Positions 53,817 through 64,000 of a stretch of 64,000 bases of DNA are shown piece by piece; positions within the stretch are counted from its first letter, which is position 1; the number at the start of each line of letters is the position of its first letter. Made by a program: the position numbers and the translations under genes. The DNA lies in contig OZ026521.1 of assembly GCA_964019695.1 (NCBI GenBank), positions 35,100,774 through 35,164,773 on the forward strand, in the 5' to 3' direction. Source of the DNA: Loripinus fragilis (Eukaryota; Mollusca; Bivalvia; Lucinida; Lucinidae). The notes under the pieces are model-generated. The model saw only the letters and a list, made by a program, of their open reading frames with translations. It was not told where the DNA came from and did no database searches.

Positions 53817-54030
53817 CCCTTTAATTTGATATGAAACATGGCAATGTACTGAAAAAGTTGAATTTTGACATCTTGACCCCACTCCCAAGGGTTGAGGTGG
53901 GGTGTCATCGGCCAAAATATTTGATTCCATGCATTTGTGAATCCCTTAAATTTGATATGCAACATGACCATGTTCTGAAAAAGTTGCATTTTTACATTTT
54001 GACCCCACTCCCTAAGTACACTCAGGGGTC
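53817..54030. repeat. ~120-bp tandem duplication
   Basis: TTAATTTGATATGAAACATG to TTGACCCCACTCCCAAGG, followed by a second unit starting TTAAATTTGATATGCAACAT and ending TTTTGACCCCACTCCCTAAG. Confidence 0.75.
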
Positions 54031-54289
54031 GGACACAGTCCTTTGATCAAAATTACGTTTGATATGTTTCTTTATTATTGTACTTCTTTCTGCATGCGAA
54101 ATCTCAGTCAAAACTATTGACTTGACAACTGACTGAGTTATTGCAAAATTCAAATGTTTGGCCTTACCTAAGGGGTCAGGGTGGTGGAGTAAAATTTAAT
54201 CACTGTTTTGCTTATCTACAGGCACTAGATAATCATGGCCTATAGTGAGAAGTTTTCTGATACTATAGTTTTGGAGCATTGTGAAGTTT

Positions 54290-54725
54290 ATACCACAAAA
54301 AAGCCAATATAGCTTTGGCATTAGCCTAAACCGAAGTAAGAACTGCCATAACTCAGTCAAAAGTCTGCAAACGACTTCCAAATTCGAAATTGACCCGTAT
54401 TTTATGATGCTTTACCCTTCTGTATATTTTGATTAAAATTGTTGTATCCCTTCAAAAGTTATTGATGGGAAACCATAATTTAGCCAAAATATAAGTAAAA
54501 AAAGTGCCATAACTCAGTTAAAATTTTGCGGATTATCCCCTTAAACGAGCTTGACCTGTGTTTTATGACGCTTGACCCTTCTGTGAAGTTGGAATGAAAT
54601 TAATGCATCTCTTCAAGAGTTATCGATCGGAAACCAAATGTGTGACAACGCGGACGACGACGACGACGACGCCGACTTAGTCATAATCCTTTTGTGTCGA
54701 CCATGCTTCGCAGGCGACACAAAAA
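54290..54725. repeat. Dispersed element ending in a CGACACAAAAAGG hairpin
   Basis: Contains two diverged units with CCATAACTCAGTYAAAA and GACCYGTRTTTTATGAYGCT, a GACGAC run near 54650, and a terminal hairpin CCTTTTGTGTCG/CGACACAAAAAGG (54690-54728). Confidence 0.6.
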
Positions 54726-54787
54726 GGGATGCAAGTCATATTCTGAAGAAAAATTGAGATTGAGAAAAGCAAAATGAGTAAGTAAAC

Positions 54788-54842
54788 AGTGAAGATCCAG
54801 ATGAGATGGCTCGTGAGTCACCTCATCTAGATCTACACTGTT
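54788..54842. repeat. Short hairpin repeat (CCAGATGAGATG family)
   Basis: GATCCAGATGAGATGGCTCG pairs with CACCTCATCTAGATC. Same family as 10312-10369. Confidence 0.65.
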
Positions 54843-55985
54843 TTTCCAGATCTTATTTACAGGTCTGTAGTGTTGTTAGGGTTAAAAAAGTCTTAACGAT
54901 AGCCTCTGAGCAGTTGTACAATTTAGAAATTTTAACGAAGATTCATAAAATATTCGTTAGCTACAGAGTGTTCTTGTTTATCATTTTTTGCTAACGAGGG
55001 CTTAACGATGATGTAACGAACAAAATTGGGCTAACGAAGCTTCTTGTAACCCACCCAAGTCAGTTTGTAGCAAATGTCCCTAATCTGTACCCCTAGTTGT
55101 CAGGAACACTGCCATGTCATCCGCAAACAGACGTGCCTAATATGACCGCTCAGTCAGTAGGTCATAGACATAAACAAGAAGCAGTATATACCCCAAAACT
55201 AAGCCCTGTAAAACATAGACGTTTGTTGATTTTCTATAGAAGCCCCTCACGTTTGCCATACCTTTTTATTTTGACTTTCAAAACTACGGCAATGATATAT
55301 AAGTGATAGATAAATTCCCAATATGGGGCTCTGGCAGTCTAATGATCCAATCCAATGAACATGGTTTGGCTGCAGGCAGTAACTTATCAGTTTAATTCTT
55401 ATTACCAAACTATAGGCCTTTAAGGTCCAGACAAGAGTTACTGGCTTATAGATTGTATGCTGATATGACCCTTGGTCAATAGCCATGGTTAATATCTTTA
55501 CAATATATCTGTATGGTTCATAACTTTTGACTCTTCGTTCAATTTAAGATTGTGCGTAAAATATATGATAGTGTTTAGATGACAACAATTTTTGGATTGC
55601 ATTAACGACCTAGGAGTCAAGGATAAAGGTAAAAAAAACTCAAATTCTATCTATTACGCACGTACGTGTAACAAGAACGTTTTATTGTTTTGGTGGCTGT
55701 TATTCGTATTTGAAACACTGATGCGATTTTACTTTAATACAAACATGGATATCTGCGATAGGCCCAAAACCGATTAGTAACTCAGTATGACTTTATTTTT
55801 TAAATGCTAAATTGTTGATTTGCATTAAATATTTAATAATTGTATTGATACTAAAACTGAGCATTTGTGATGGATGAGATACATGAGATAAGAGCGCTCA
55901 ACTGAAAATTAATTTGTTTAATTCTCAACCTAAACATATGCAGGATTACTTAAAATAACCATCTAATGAGGCAGTTCTCTTGATA
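54843..55985. other. Stretch without genes
   Basis: AT-rich; a decayed palindrome-core repeat lies near 55940. No coding sequence supported. Confidence 0.5.
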
Positions 55986-55987
55986 TA

Positions 55988-57110
55988 CAGTCAGACATAA
56001 GTTAAGCATCACACAAACATTATTTCAGAGACGTTTTTCGTGTACAAATATCTTCAGAAGAACAATCAATTTGTAATATGTTGTTACCCTAGTCTTCATT
56101 TAGTCTGCTGAACATATCAGAATGACATTTGGTCATTTTGCTGAATTTCTACGGTGTCCTGTATACACCAACCCCTATTTTAGGGTGTACCCTTAAAAAG
56201 TGTCACAGCTTAACCAAAAGTGCTTAATTTGAATTCAATTAAACGCAGAAATAATCTAGACATATTTTTTTTTAAATTATTGCCAAACTGATTCTGTCGA
56301 ACTCAAGGTTTCATGTCAGTTATAGAGGATCAAAGAGATAGTTAATCGCGTGTTTATAATTTTTGCATTATCACTATATAACATGCCATTCTTTACACAT
56401 CCATAACTTTTATTCTTTTAGAGATATGAATCTGAAATTTTCAGACAGAACGCTTTTATATCTGGGCGTCAACAGTGGTCGCTTTATGGGTCTTCTCGCT
56501 TTTACACCGCCTCTATTTAGTGACCGTGTAACCATTCGAATTGATATTGGTCCATGCACCGGCGACTGGTCTTGAAGTCTTTGTGCCGTCAATGTAGGGT
56601 TTACACGTGCCAGTCGCCGAAGATATATATTTTCACACTCGTCCGTTTTACGTGGTCGTCCTGAGCGTTGACGTCAGATGCAGTTCCGTCAGCCAGAAAA
56701 CGTTGAAGAAGTCGTACGATAATTGACTGATTCACCCTGAATTGTTCAGCAATATTCCGTGTGCTAAGACCGGCATTGTTCACGTCCACAATTTGCTACT
56801 TTTGGGCTTCAGAAAGTTTTCTTCTAGTCATCACTTCATCAATGTACAACCATGCAACAAAACATTATTATTGGGTCCGTGCTTAAAGAGATAAAGCATG
56901 TGAAGCAATCTGGTGTTTCAAAATCGTGCATAGTAGTGTGATAAAACCGGTTCGTAAGACACCATGATACATGTAAAAATAAATTTATCGATAGTTGTTT
57001 AGTGTAGAGGCATCAGTTTGTCTTGCGACCAAATGAGGAAAAAATAAATTAGAAATTAGAAAAGTTATGCCACACTTCAGTCAGGTGATGCTTAACTTAT
57101 GACTGACTGT
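55988..57110 (-). mobile_element. Tc1-like transposon with internal deletion
   Basis: Inverted ends CAGTCAGACATAAGTTAAGC and CAGTCAGTCATAAGTTAAGC, both directly flanked by TA (55986-55987 and 57111-57112). 1123 bp, shorter than a full Tc1 element. It carries only the N-terminal half of a transposase on the minus strand. Confidence 0.88.
56410..56831 (-). pseudogene. Truncated Tc1-like transposase
   Basis: Starts MTRRKLSEAQK, then an in-frame TAG, QIVDVNNAGLSTRNIAEQFR and VNQSIIVRLLQRF (helix-turn-helix of Tc1-type transposases). After a frameshift it reads RPRKTDE, ARVNPTLTAQRLQD and IRMVTRSLNRGGVKARRPIK. The DDE catalytic domain that should follow is absent. Confidence 0.85.
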
Positions 57111-57112
57111 AT

Positions 57113-57981
57113 ATTACACAACATAGTTAACCGATGGAAAAGGAATAGTCACAATTTCACAAGTGAGAAACCTTTGCTAATTGGAGACATGAAAGACCTG
57201 TTTTTAGCAGCCAAAAGCTTTTACAATGAGTGTAGATAAAGATGATAGAATCACAGCAAAATCACACGAAAACATACACATTTATATATCATTAAAAATA
57301 CATTTTGAGTGTGTTCAGCATAATTGTTTGGTAGCCAGTTGTTGTTTTTAACTAAATTAGCTCCTATAAATGTTGACCTATTCTGACCTATGTTAATTGC
57401 AATAGCATTATGGATTGGTTCCTGATATTTTGGTATATATCACTGTAACATATGAGTAAAATAATTCTTTCAATATGTATGCTCAGCTACATAGTAGGGT
57501 TGGTTATAAGATTTGACCCTGGTCTTAATGTACATTCCTTTTTCACGTGCAATCAGTGCATACTTTAGTGTGAGTGCGCAGCACTGTCCTGGCATTTACT
57601 GGCCGCACATTCAATACATTTTTTTAATCTTTTGTGCGGGTCATATGGAAATTTAGTGATTAAGTACATAATAAAGTTGCATTTTTTCCGGGCCTGATTC
57701 ATACTTTAAAGCAGATTTAAAGAAATCTGCAGCCATTTGAACTTGCCTGATAATTGCCGCAATATGCACTTGGTCATTAGTGGAAGTAAAGCCCCATACA
57801 AACAAATTATATTTTACAAACTTTCGAAGACTGTGTGCAGAAACCTAATACTCTGAATGTTATGCTCTTTAGCCTTTTAAAAATGGCTACAATGTTAGAA
57901 ATTCTGTCTTTTGGGTTTCTGACCTAAAAAGACTCAAACCGGTCTGCGCAGCAACAGATACATGCACTAACTAGAATGATT
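57113..57981. other. Stretch without genes
   Basis: No supported repeat or coding sequence. Confidence 0.5.
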
Positions 57982-58132
57982 GGCGAATCCAGAGGGTGGG
58001 GGGAGGGTGGGGGTGGCAGGGAGTACGGAAGGTGTTCCGTACAGCCCTCTTTGAAATACGTTGATGACTAAAAAAAAACTTGTCAGGACCTCCCCCCCCA
58101 CACACCCCCGCACGAGATTTTCTGGATCCGCG
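57982..58132. mobile_element. Short TIR element (GGATCCAGA ends)
   Basis: GGCGAATCCAGAGGGTGGGG on the left and inverted GCGCGGATCCAGAAAATC on the right, with homopolymeric G and C tracts inside. Resembles a small hAT-like MITE. Confidence 0.45.
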
Positions 58133-58487
58133 CATGAGAATATTGAAACATTGCGCATAGCAAGCTGACCTATTATATTTTCTAGAGAGCAAATAACGGA
58201 GCGAAAACCAAAATCGCAGATCAGACTGCCGGATACGCTGTCTGGTCTGGGCCTTTGAGGTTTGCATGCACCAAAGTCAGGTTTTCTCGCGTTGAGGCTA
58301 TGATAATAAGGAAAGGATAGTCGGAATTTCCAAATTATGTATTTTTGTCATTGAAATTTGCTTTTATCTTAGCATACACTTGAACCTGATCATTGTCTTC
58401 ACTTTGTGTTAATATTTAAGTTAATAGGAAGGGTTAAACGACTGGATATAAAAAGACCATAGCACATCTCCTACTACATAATAGATC

Positions 58488-58724
58488 TGAGCCCCGACAT
58501 GATTTCCAACAATGTGATATGTGCGACCAGCAAAGGCTCAGATCAGCCTGCGCATACCCACAGCCTGGTCAGAGTCTTTGCTAGTCGCTTGAATATTCTA
58601 TTAGTGTTAAACTACTGACTGTTCATCATTTGGAGTTTCTAAGCTAAAAAGGCGGCTGCACCCGCTCGTCTGAGTCTACACTTGTCTAAATGCCACGTTG
58701 TTGGAAATCACATGCCGCGGCTCA
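58488..58724. mobile_element. MITE with ~29-bp inverted ends
   Basis: TGAGCCCCGACATGATTTCC then AACAATGTG, mirrored at 58694-58724 by CACGTTGTTGGAAATCACAT then GCCGCGGCTCA. The interior has GACCAGCAAAGGCTC and GATCAGCCTGCGCATACCCA, words widespread in bivalve MITEs. Confidence 0.75.
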
Positions 58725-59240
58725 TAAAACACATCGATTAATCCTTTTTTTGGCAACTGGAAATTCTTTAATAGACACATCCTCAGAAGTATAGACCATA
58801 AGAGACCAAAAGCCTTGAAACTTATTTCTCAGCTGAGCTTGCGCTATTTGCCAAGATATGACTCAAGAACAGGAGCACACAGTGAATTTTTGAGCTTTTA
58901 TCCTGTGTCCTAGCAAAATACGACATAGACAGCACATGGGATTTCGATTCTTATTACATTTTGATTATCGATCACATAGAAAAGCCTGCAAAAACGAGCA
59001 GACCCGCTGCCTACAAATACAATCTTCTGATGAAGATGAAGACTCTGATCAAACTCTAGACCTCTATTCCTGCTGGATACGCCAACAGGGGCGTTAAATG
59101 GAGGTCTTTTGGGTAAACGAGATATGTACCAAAATTCCATGATCTAGCACATGGAGTTTTCTATCAGTCAAAGTGTTGGATGTCATATGTCAAGAAATAT
59201 CTAAAAACAACCACCAATTCAGCATATACGAGTATATGAA

Positions 59241-59449
59241 CTAGGACGCTGGCTGACATGTATTCTTGTGACGCTCTTTCCAGTCCCGTTTTTGGCAAAC
59301 TTTATCGCAGTAATACACTGTTTTACATCTAGTACATTTCTTCAGATCCGGGCTTGATATACCACAACATTGACATCTGTTTATCACCAAACCCTTTTCA
59401 GCGCCAACCTTGTTTTTTAAAATCTGATGCTGTTTCATTAGCTCATCAC
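59241..59449 (-). CDS. Terminal exon of a MYND zinc-finger gene
   Basis: The exon follows acceptor TACTATTTTAG and encodes DELMKQHQILKNKVGAEKGL, VINRC and a MYND-type C6HC finger (CQCCGISSPDLKKCTRCKTV, YYCDKVCQKRDWKERHKNTC), then QPAS and a TAG. MYND fingers bind proline-rich peptides in adaptor and chromatin proteins. The previous exon at 62308-62473 joins in phase to give QTRDGRDELMKQH. The gene is not identified: a C-terminal MYND is found in several unrelated families. Unlike the MYND pseudogene at 30401, this one is intact and spliced. Confidence 0.8.
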
Positions 59450-60939
59450 CTAAAATAGTAACTTAAAGGTAAATGAATTAAATTCTTTAAGTACCTACAA
59501 CACTATTTTAATAACAGATAAGAAGCTTTGCAGAGTTTTCAGAGTTTTTATTAATTGACCAAACCCCTAAATGGGGTACAAGTCATAAACATAAAAACAA
59601 CAAAAATATGAATAAAACATTCTGTAGAAAGTGTCGAATTTATCTTGACCCGGTACACACGGACTGGTCACTGGCACACAGGTAAACGTATTTATTGGAT
59701 ACGTTGTCGTATTTATTGGATACGTTGTCAAGGCTGAGATTTCAAAACTGGCATTTTTTGAAGATTAAATAATCATATCTCCATTATTTATCTGCATATC
59801 TGTGAATTTCTTCAAAAGCAATGGTTCAAAATACTATCTTTAAGATTGTATTAGTATTTTTATTGAAAGTTTATCCGTCTTTATGAACATCAGCTTGAAA
59901 CCAAGGTACCCTTTTAGCTATTTTCGGCACTTTTAGCCAAACATGGTCGGAAATCAACCTTAAAAGATGATAAAACTTCAATTTTATTTACTGTAACTGG
60001 CAATATTTAACTTTGCATACCGGGAATAACTTATATAAGTGACGTAAATGATACTGAATATAATATTATATTAATATGTGTGAGTAATTGTCTCTATTAT
60101 TCTGACAAGTGTCTGGGTTAAGATAATAGTCTGGTCTCTAGATACAGGTTAAAAATCAACTTTATCATTCCCATTTCTTTATCAGAGCATGTTGTGGTAC
60201 TTAAAAGAACCATCGCAGTGAGAGGACTCCATTGAGCATCCAAAAGGCATGTGAAAATTGATGGCAATCAAGAAATATCTTCAAATTGCTGCTACGAATC
60301 ATCAAAGTCAAAATTTTCGACCCCGCTAAAGTTGTGGAAGCTAACGAATGGAGCAAGGTGTATCTGGCTTTTTTGCTTTTGTAAATCATGTCTGATTTAA
60401 TGATGTTATTTATTTGCGACAGTGTATAGGTACTGTCCGAAATAGTTTGACATCATTAATTACGTCACATTTTGTCGGATCACAGGCGCCTTTTTGCGGC
60501 TTGCAACGCTCCAATTTGAGACGAAACAAAGATTTAAATGTCAAACAAGTGCAGCAGAGCATTAGAGTGGGAATAAACGTATTCAAACATTTCATTTGGG
60601 AGGTATATCGTCGGATATACTGTCGGAAACAACATATGAGGAGGACAATATGATCCATGGAAATTTATACATCTTTATATACACCCTTTTTGAAAAAAAA
60701 GTCATCTATATGGTAATCAGTCCCATCCGTCGGCCCATCCATCTATCTATCTGTCTATCCTTCCATCAGTAGATTTTGCTCAATAGACATTTAGTTTTTT
60801 TTACCAAGAGTGTTGATATTTGAGACAATTATTTCCTATGGTGTTTAAATAAAAAGAAAGGTTTCCTAACACCGATATGACCATGTCAACTATACCTAAA
60901 GAAGTAAGAAGGTATGACCAGGAAATGCAAAACTCTTTG

Positions 60940-61265
60940 CAGACGTCTCCATGAGGAAAAGATTCAGAACACAGACAGCCACAACATAATTAAAATAAAG
61001 CAATCAACTATCTGAACATGGAAGAACACCAAGAACGACGCCACAAATTAAGGACGCAACACAAACACCCCTAACACAAAAAAGAGCAACAACAATCAAC
61101 GGATATTAAAACTTAAACAGTAACAGAATAACCGTCTTAAAACGGGCAGTAGCATAGGCCGCCGGGGGGGGGGGGGGGGGGGTGGGAGCAGCTTAAATGT
61201 ATTTTAATGACCAAATCTTTGCCTCTATTTTACTGTTGTAAAAACACAGAATAAAATGTTAGGCT
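60940..61265 (-). mobile_element. Penelope-like family B-related 3' fragment
   Basis: Read on the minus strand it shows GCAAAGATTTGGTCATTAAA, a C run, GCGGCCTATGCTACTGCC and GTTTTAAGACGGTTATTCTG, collinear with the family B 3' region but diverged. Confidence 0.55.
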
Positions 61266-61286
61266 CGCATGGTGGCTTCTTCTTCA

Positions 61287-61840
61287 GATTCTATGACGGT
61301 TCCGACTTAAAGACTTATCTATTGATGAGATGGTAGGAGCCTGATGCTTTGGCTGTTTGTCGGGCCCACCAGGGTTAACCTGTTGGATTTCTTTTGCTCC
61401 GGTATTCAGTTTTATTCACTGTTGAGTCCTTATCCCTGCTTTATCTCCTTTTTATATCTTGATTTATATGATCTAAGAGATGATGCATTGATAAGTTTGG
61501 GGTCTTTCATGCAAAGCAAACATCTGTGTGTCTTGATCCACATCTGAACTAAGGGTGAGGTTGGTGCACTGTTAAACCGGTTTAAGCCCTCCGGTAAAAT
61601 ATTTTACTGACCATTCAAAGGCGGTACTTCTTTTGTGGATCTTTTATGTTTTTCTGTCTTGGGTTTGTTATGCCTTTGTGCGCGTCTGTTTATATGCGCC
61701 TTGTAGTCACCTGCTGGGAAAGGGCTGACCCCTTTGCTCTCGTTTGTGGTGTCTAACTGTGAGTTTGTCACCATTCCATTGGTATCCTGGGTCAGGTGTG
61801 GAACTTGATTGTATCGACTCATGATATTTATTTGCACCCT
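61287..61840 (+). mobile_element. Penelope-like family A 3' fragment
   Basis: Starts in the last RT codons (TCTATGACGGTTCCGACTTA, as SMTVPT stop) and runs through CCGGTTTAAGCCCTCCGGTA to TTGATTGTATCGACTCATGA. It is collinear with the 3' region of the element at 24081-26640 and head to head with the family B fragment on its left. Confidence 0.75.
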
Positions 61841-62307
61841 TACCTACTTCTTACCAAAGCCTTCACGCGTGGGATGTACGTTGGTTGTAAAGTTATTGTA
61901 GGACTTATGTACATAGACGTCGAGTAACGTTATGTCAAAGTTACCTTATCTTGTAATGTCGTAGGAACTTCTTGGGACTTATTTTATAACTAAATTGCAG
62001 AATTTTATGGTGAGCACGAACAATAATCTACTATTTTTGTGAGCCTGGAATAAAAGATCCATACCGAGGATCACCGTTTGGCATCACGACCCCACCCTCA
62101 CACTAATGATAGAATCTTATAAACTTGTTAAGGCGTACACTATTTGCTAAAATAAAACAATATGCATGAAAAAAATACTATCTTTTTCAAGAATTTAAAT
62201 CTGCAATTCCTCAAAATATAATAGACACTTATTTATCTATTTTGCAGAGTTAAGCTAGCTAGTAAAACAATTCCTTTAGAAAAGATTGCCAACTAATTGT
62301 AACTTAC

Positions 62308-62473
62308 GCCCATCGCGAGTCTGCAGGTGTTTTACTAATGTATTTTCTGGTTCAATGGAATACACTGGTTGAATAAAAGAGTTGAAATGCCACTGTTGAG
62401 AACCTGATGTCTCAGATTTCTGGACAGTACGACGGGTGTTGGCTCGGAGCAATTGTTTCAGCAATATACTCTC
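62308..62473 (-). CDS. Penultimate coding exon of the MYND gene
   Basis: Acceptor TCTTTTAACAG and donor GTAAGT bound a 166-nt exon encoding ESILLKQLLRANTRRTVQKS, ETSGSQQWHFNSFIQPVYSI and EPENTLVKHLQTRDG plus one base, which completes Arg with the terminal exon. No domain recognised. Exon status rests on the two strong splice sites and the phase match. Earlier exons probably lie beyond the right edge, as 63351-64000 is a retroelement. Confidence 0.65.
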
Positions 62474-63350
62474 CTGTTAAAAGAAAAAATACAGTAAAAT
62501 CTCGTTGAGGTCAATTAGACTACATTTTCTACTTGAATTAGCATTAGTTTAAGCTAAAAGAAGTAAATTATTAAAAGAAACCAAACCAAACAGAACATAC
62601 TGACATTTGATTGATCTACATAATTGGAAAATATCAGATTTAATCAAGTTAATTCTCATGAGGGTTAGTTGTAAGATTAAACGAGACTTACACAGTAAGT
62701 TGAATTTTGATCAAGATTTCATATACCATAAATACCCTCATGGGTCCCCAAAGAGTACTAGTCACGTGATCACTGGAAATTCATAATGAGGTTGTCATGA
62801 ATGCTGGAAGCAATTTAAATTTAATTAGCAACTTTTTTTAAACTCGTGAGTTTGAGTTTATTTGATATTGTCTTTTAGTTGTATGCTGCATGGGGCGCTG
62901 TAAACCTGTTTAAACAGGCGTAGTCATCATTCTTTGACAGACTTTTGGCGTTGCATGCTTTACAAGCATTTGGAACTTTGGTGTCCTTTGTTTTGGCGTA
63001 ATTGTGTGACCAATTCATTGAACAGGCGAATTGATCAGTTTTCTATAAAATATTTTCGGATATGAGTTGCCCTGGGTCAGAAGACGCTAAGGGCAACAAT
63101 TTGAAGAGCAACCTGTAAGATTTGGACGATTGCAGGCTGTTGGGTTCCCCTTCCGAACAGCGGGATGATAATGTAACAGCCTTTGGAACAACAGATTGTT
63201 GCGCAGGCATAAGTTTGCGTCCTGTTCCTGTTCATGTAATGGCTGCGTCAACTGTTTTGGGAAAAGTTTACAGAATTTATCAAACAACAACCTATATTAC
63301 GTGAGATTTAGCGTGGAATGACTGATTTGTGTTCTTGCGTTGAAGATTTA
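62474..63350. other. Stretch without genes
   Basis: Probably upstream intron of the MYND gene or retroelement leader. No coding sequence supported. Confidence 0.4.
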
Positions 63351-64000
63351 GAACGCAAAATCCTCATGTGATAGGAATACAAGTGAAAGGAATATTAGTA
63401 AAAAACTGAAATTATTAGGAATCGAAAGTAAAAGTGACGAGGATTCTGACATTGAAATATCAAACGAGAAAACACCTGACACACAACAACCTTCTATTTC
63501 TAAGGAGTTAGATAATATTTTGTCAGAGGGAGAATTGGTTTTGGAGGATGAATCATATGATGACATTTTAAAGCAATTAAAATCAGTTTTTAAAAGGACT
63601 GAGAAGTCTGGTCCAGCTATATATAAGGGGCTGGCAGGCATAGCGAATGAAGGTTTGCGATCGGTTGGACAATCAGAGGAAGTGAAAAAGCTGCGAGAGA
63701 AATTTACCGGACCATTCAACGTAGATCGTAATTTGCAAGTGTCCAAGTGGAACAAATCATATGGCGTAACAACTCAGACAAACGAAAGGTGACAGATGCA
63801 GCTGTGCAGAAAACTGTGTCCAAATTAATGCCAGGTTTACCTGCGACCGCCAACAGTTGGAACTTATGAATAAGAACAAAAAGAGCTTAAGAAAATTCCA
63901 GTTTTCAAGGAAATTAAAAAGCTATCCACTGAGGCAGTTTCAGCCCTCTCACACGCAATTTCTGCATCATGCAAACAGCGGGAGGATGCTATAAAGGCGG
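63351..64000 (+). pseudogene. DIRS-like retroelement ORF1, frameshifted, open at the right edge
   Basis: A plus-strand frame reads NISKKLKLLGIESKSDEDSD, an acidic stretch (ISKELDNILSEGELVLEDES), then FKRTEKSGPAIYKGLAGIAN and NVDRNLQVSKWNKSYG before a stop at 63790-63792. Sequence downstream continues in other frames as KRKVTDAAVQKTVSKLMPGL and ELKKIPVFKEIKKLSTEAVS. The pattern (GP.I...LA.I.N..., a W-containing segment, then a helical region) resembles ORF1 of DIRS-type tyrosine-recombinase elements in invertebrates. No recombinase or RT is visible here. Confidence 0.45.

Larger units (their letters stand above)
59450..62307. other. Intron of the MYND gene, with retroelement fragments
   Basis: Between the two coding exons. 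Holds a decayed palindrome-core repeat (~60180), a Penelope-like family B 3' fragment, a 19-base G run (61164-61182) and a family A 3' fragment. No extra exon seen. Confidence 0.6.

Noticed and set aside
63348..63755. Minus-strand 135-codon ORF
   Set aside because: It is antisense to a frame with retroelement-like sequence and shows no domain of its own.

Overview
The window looks like a gene-poor, transposon-saturated piece of an animal nuclear genome, most likely a marine bivalve mollusc. Three things point there: exons of the conserved animal gene NAA15 split by long introns, tRNA-derived SINEs and snap-back MITEs of the kind common in bivalves, and decayed CR1-like and Penelope-like retroelements. 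The species assignment is inference.

Two host genes are supported. On the minus strand, exons 4 to 1 of NAA15 (auxiliary subunit of the NatA N-terminal acetyltransferase) lie at 5637-5705, 8924-9117, 11239-11323 and 23614-23670, with consensus splice sites and compatible phases; the 3' part of the gene lies beyond the left edge. A second copy of its promoter and first exon sits at 30091-30336. Also on the minus strand, the last two exons of an unidentified MYND zinc-finger gene lie at 59241-59449 and 62308-62473.

Region by region: 1-1484 is a minus-strand ORF with a coiled coil and an SGNH-hydrolase-like end, open at the window edge. 1858-5475 is a ~147-bp satellite array of about 19 units, interrupted by a 797-bp hAT-type element with a perfect 8-bp target duplication. 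5706-11238 (NAA15 introns 3 and 2) is full of MITEs, several within 40 bp of exons. Intron 1 (11324-23613) holds nested MITEs, a 588-bp foldback and a CR1-like reverse-transcriptase relic split twice: once by a 1.1-kb hAT-like element (8-bp duplication) and once by a 4.7-kb two-gene DNA transposon. That transposon encodes a THAP-DDE transposase and a SAP-SWIM-YqaJ-PHD nuclease and resembles the ISL2EU group.

Between the two NAA15 first exons lies a ~6-kb composite insertion: a Penelope-like reverse transcriptase split by a SINE, abutting a 5'-truncated CR1-like retrotransposon. Right of the second first exon are a broken MYND-protein ORF (30401-31099), a CCTAA-rich TIR element, and further Penelope-like and CR1-like relics. 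35-59 kb is repeats with no convincing host gene: a 380-bp tandem trimer with tRNA-like heads, a 670-bp-period duplication, minisatellites, a large snap-back, a deleted Tc1-like element and several MITEs. 63351-64000 is a frameshifted ORF resembling a DIRS-type ORF1.

The mobile-element genes form small systems (transposase plus nuclease; endonuclease plus reverse transcriptase). The biologically most consequential observation is the duplicated NAA15 promoter and first exon, with an in-frame proline-run expansion in the second copy.
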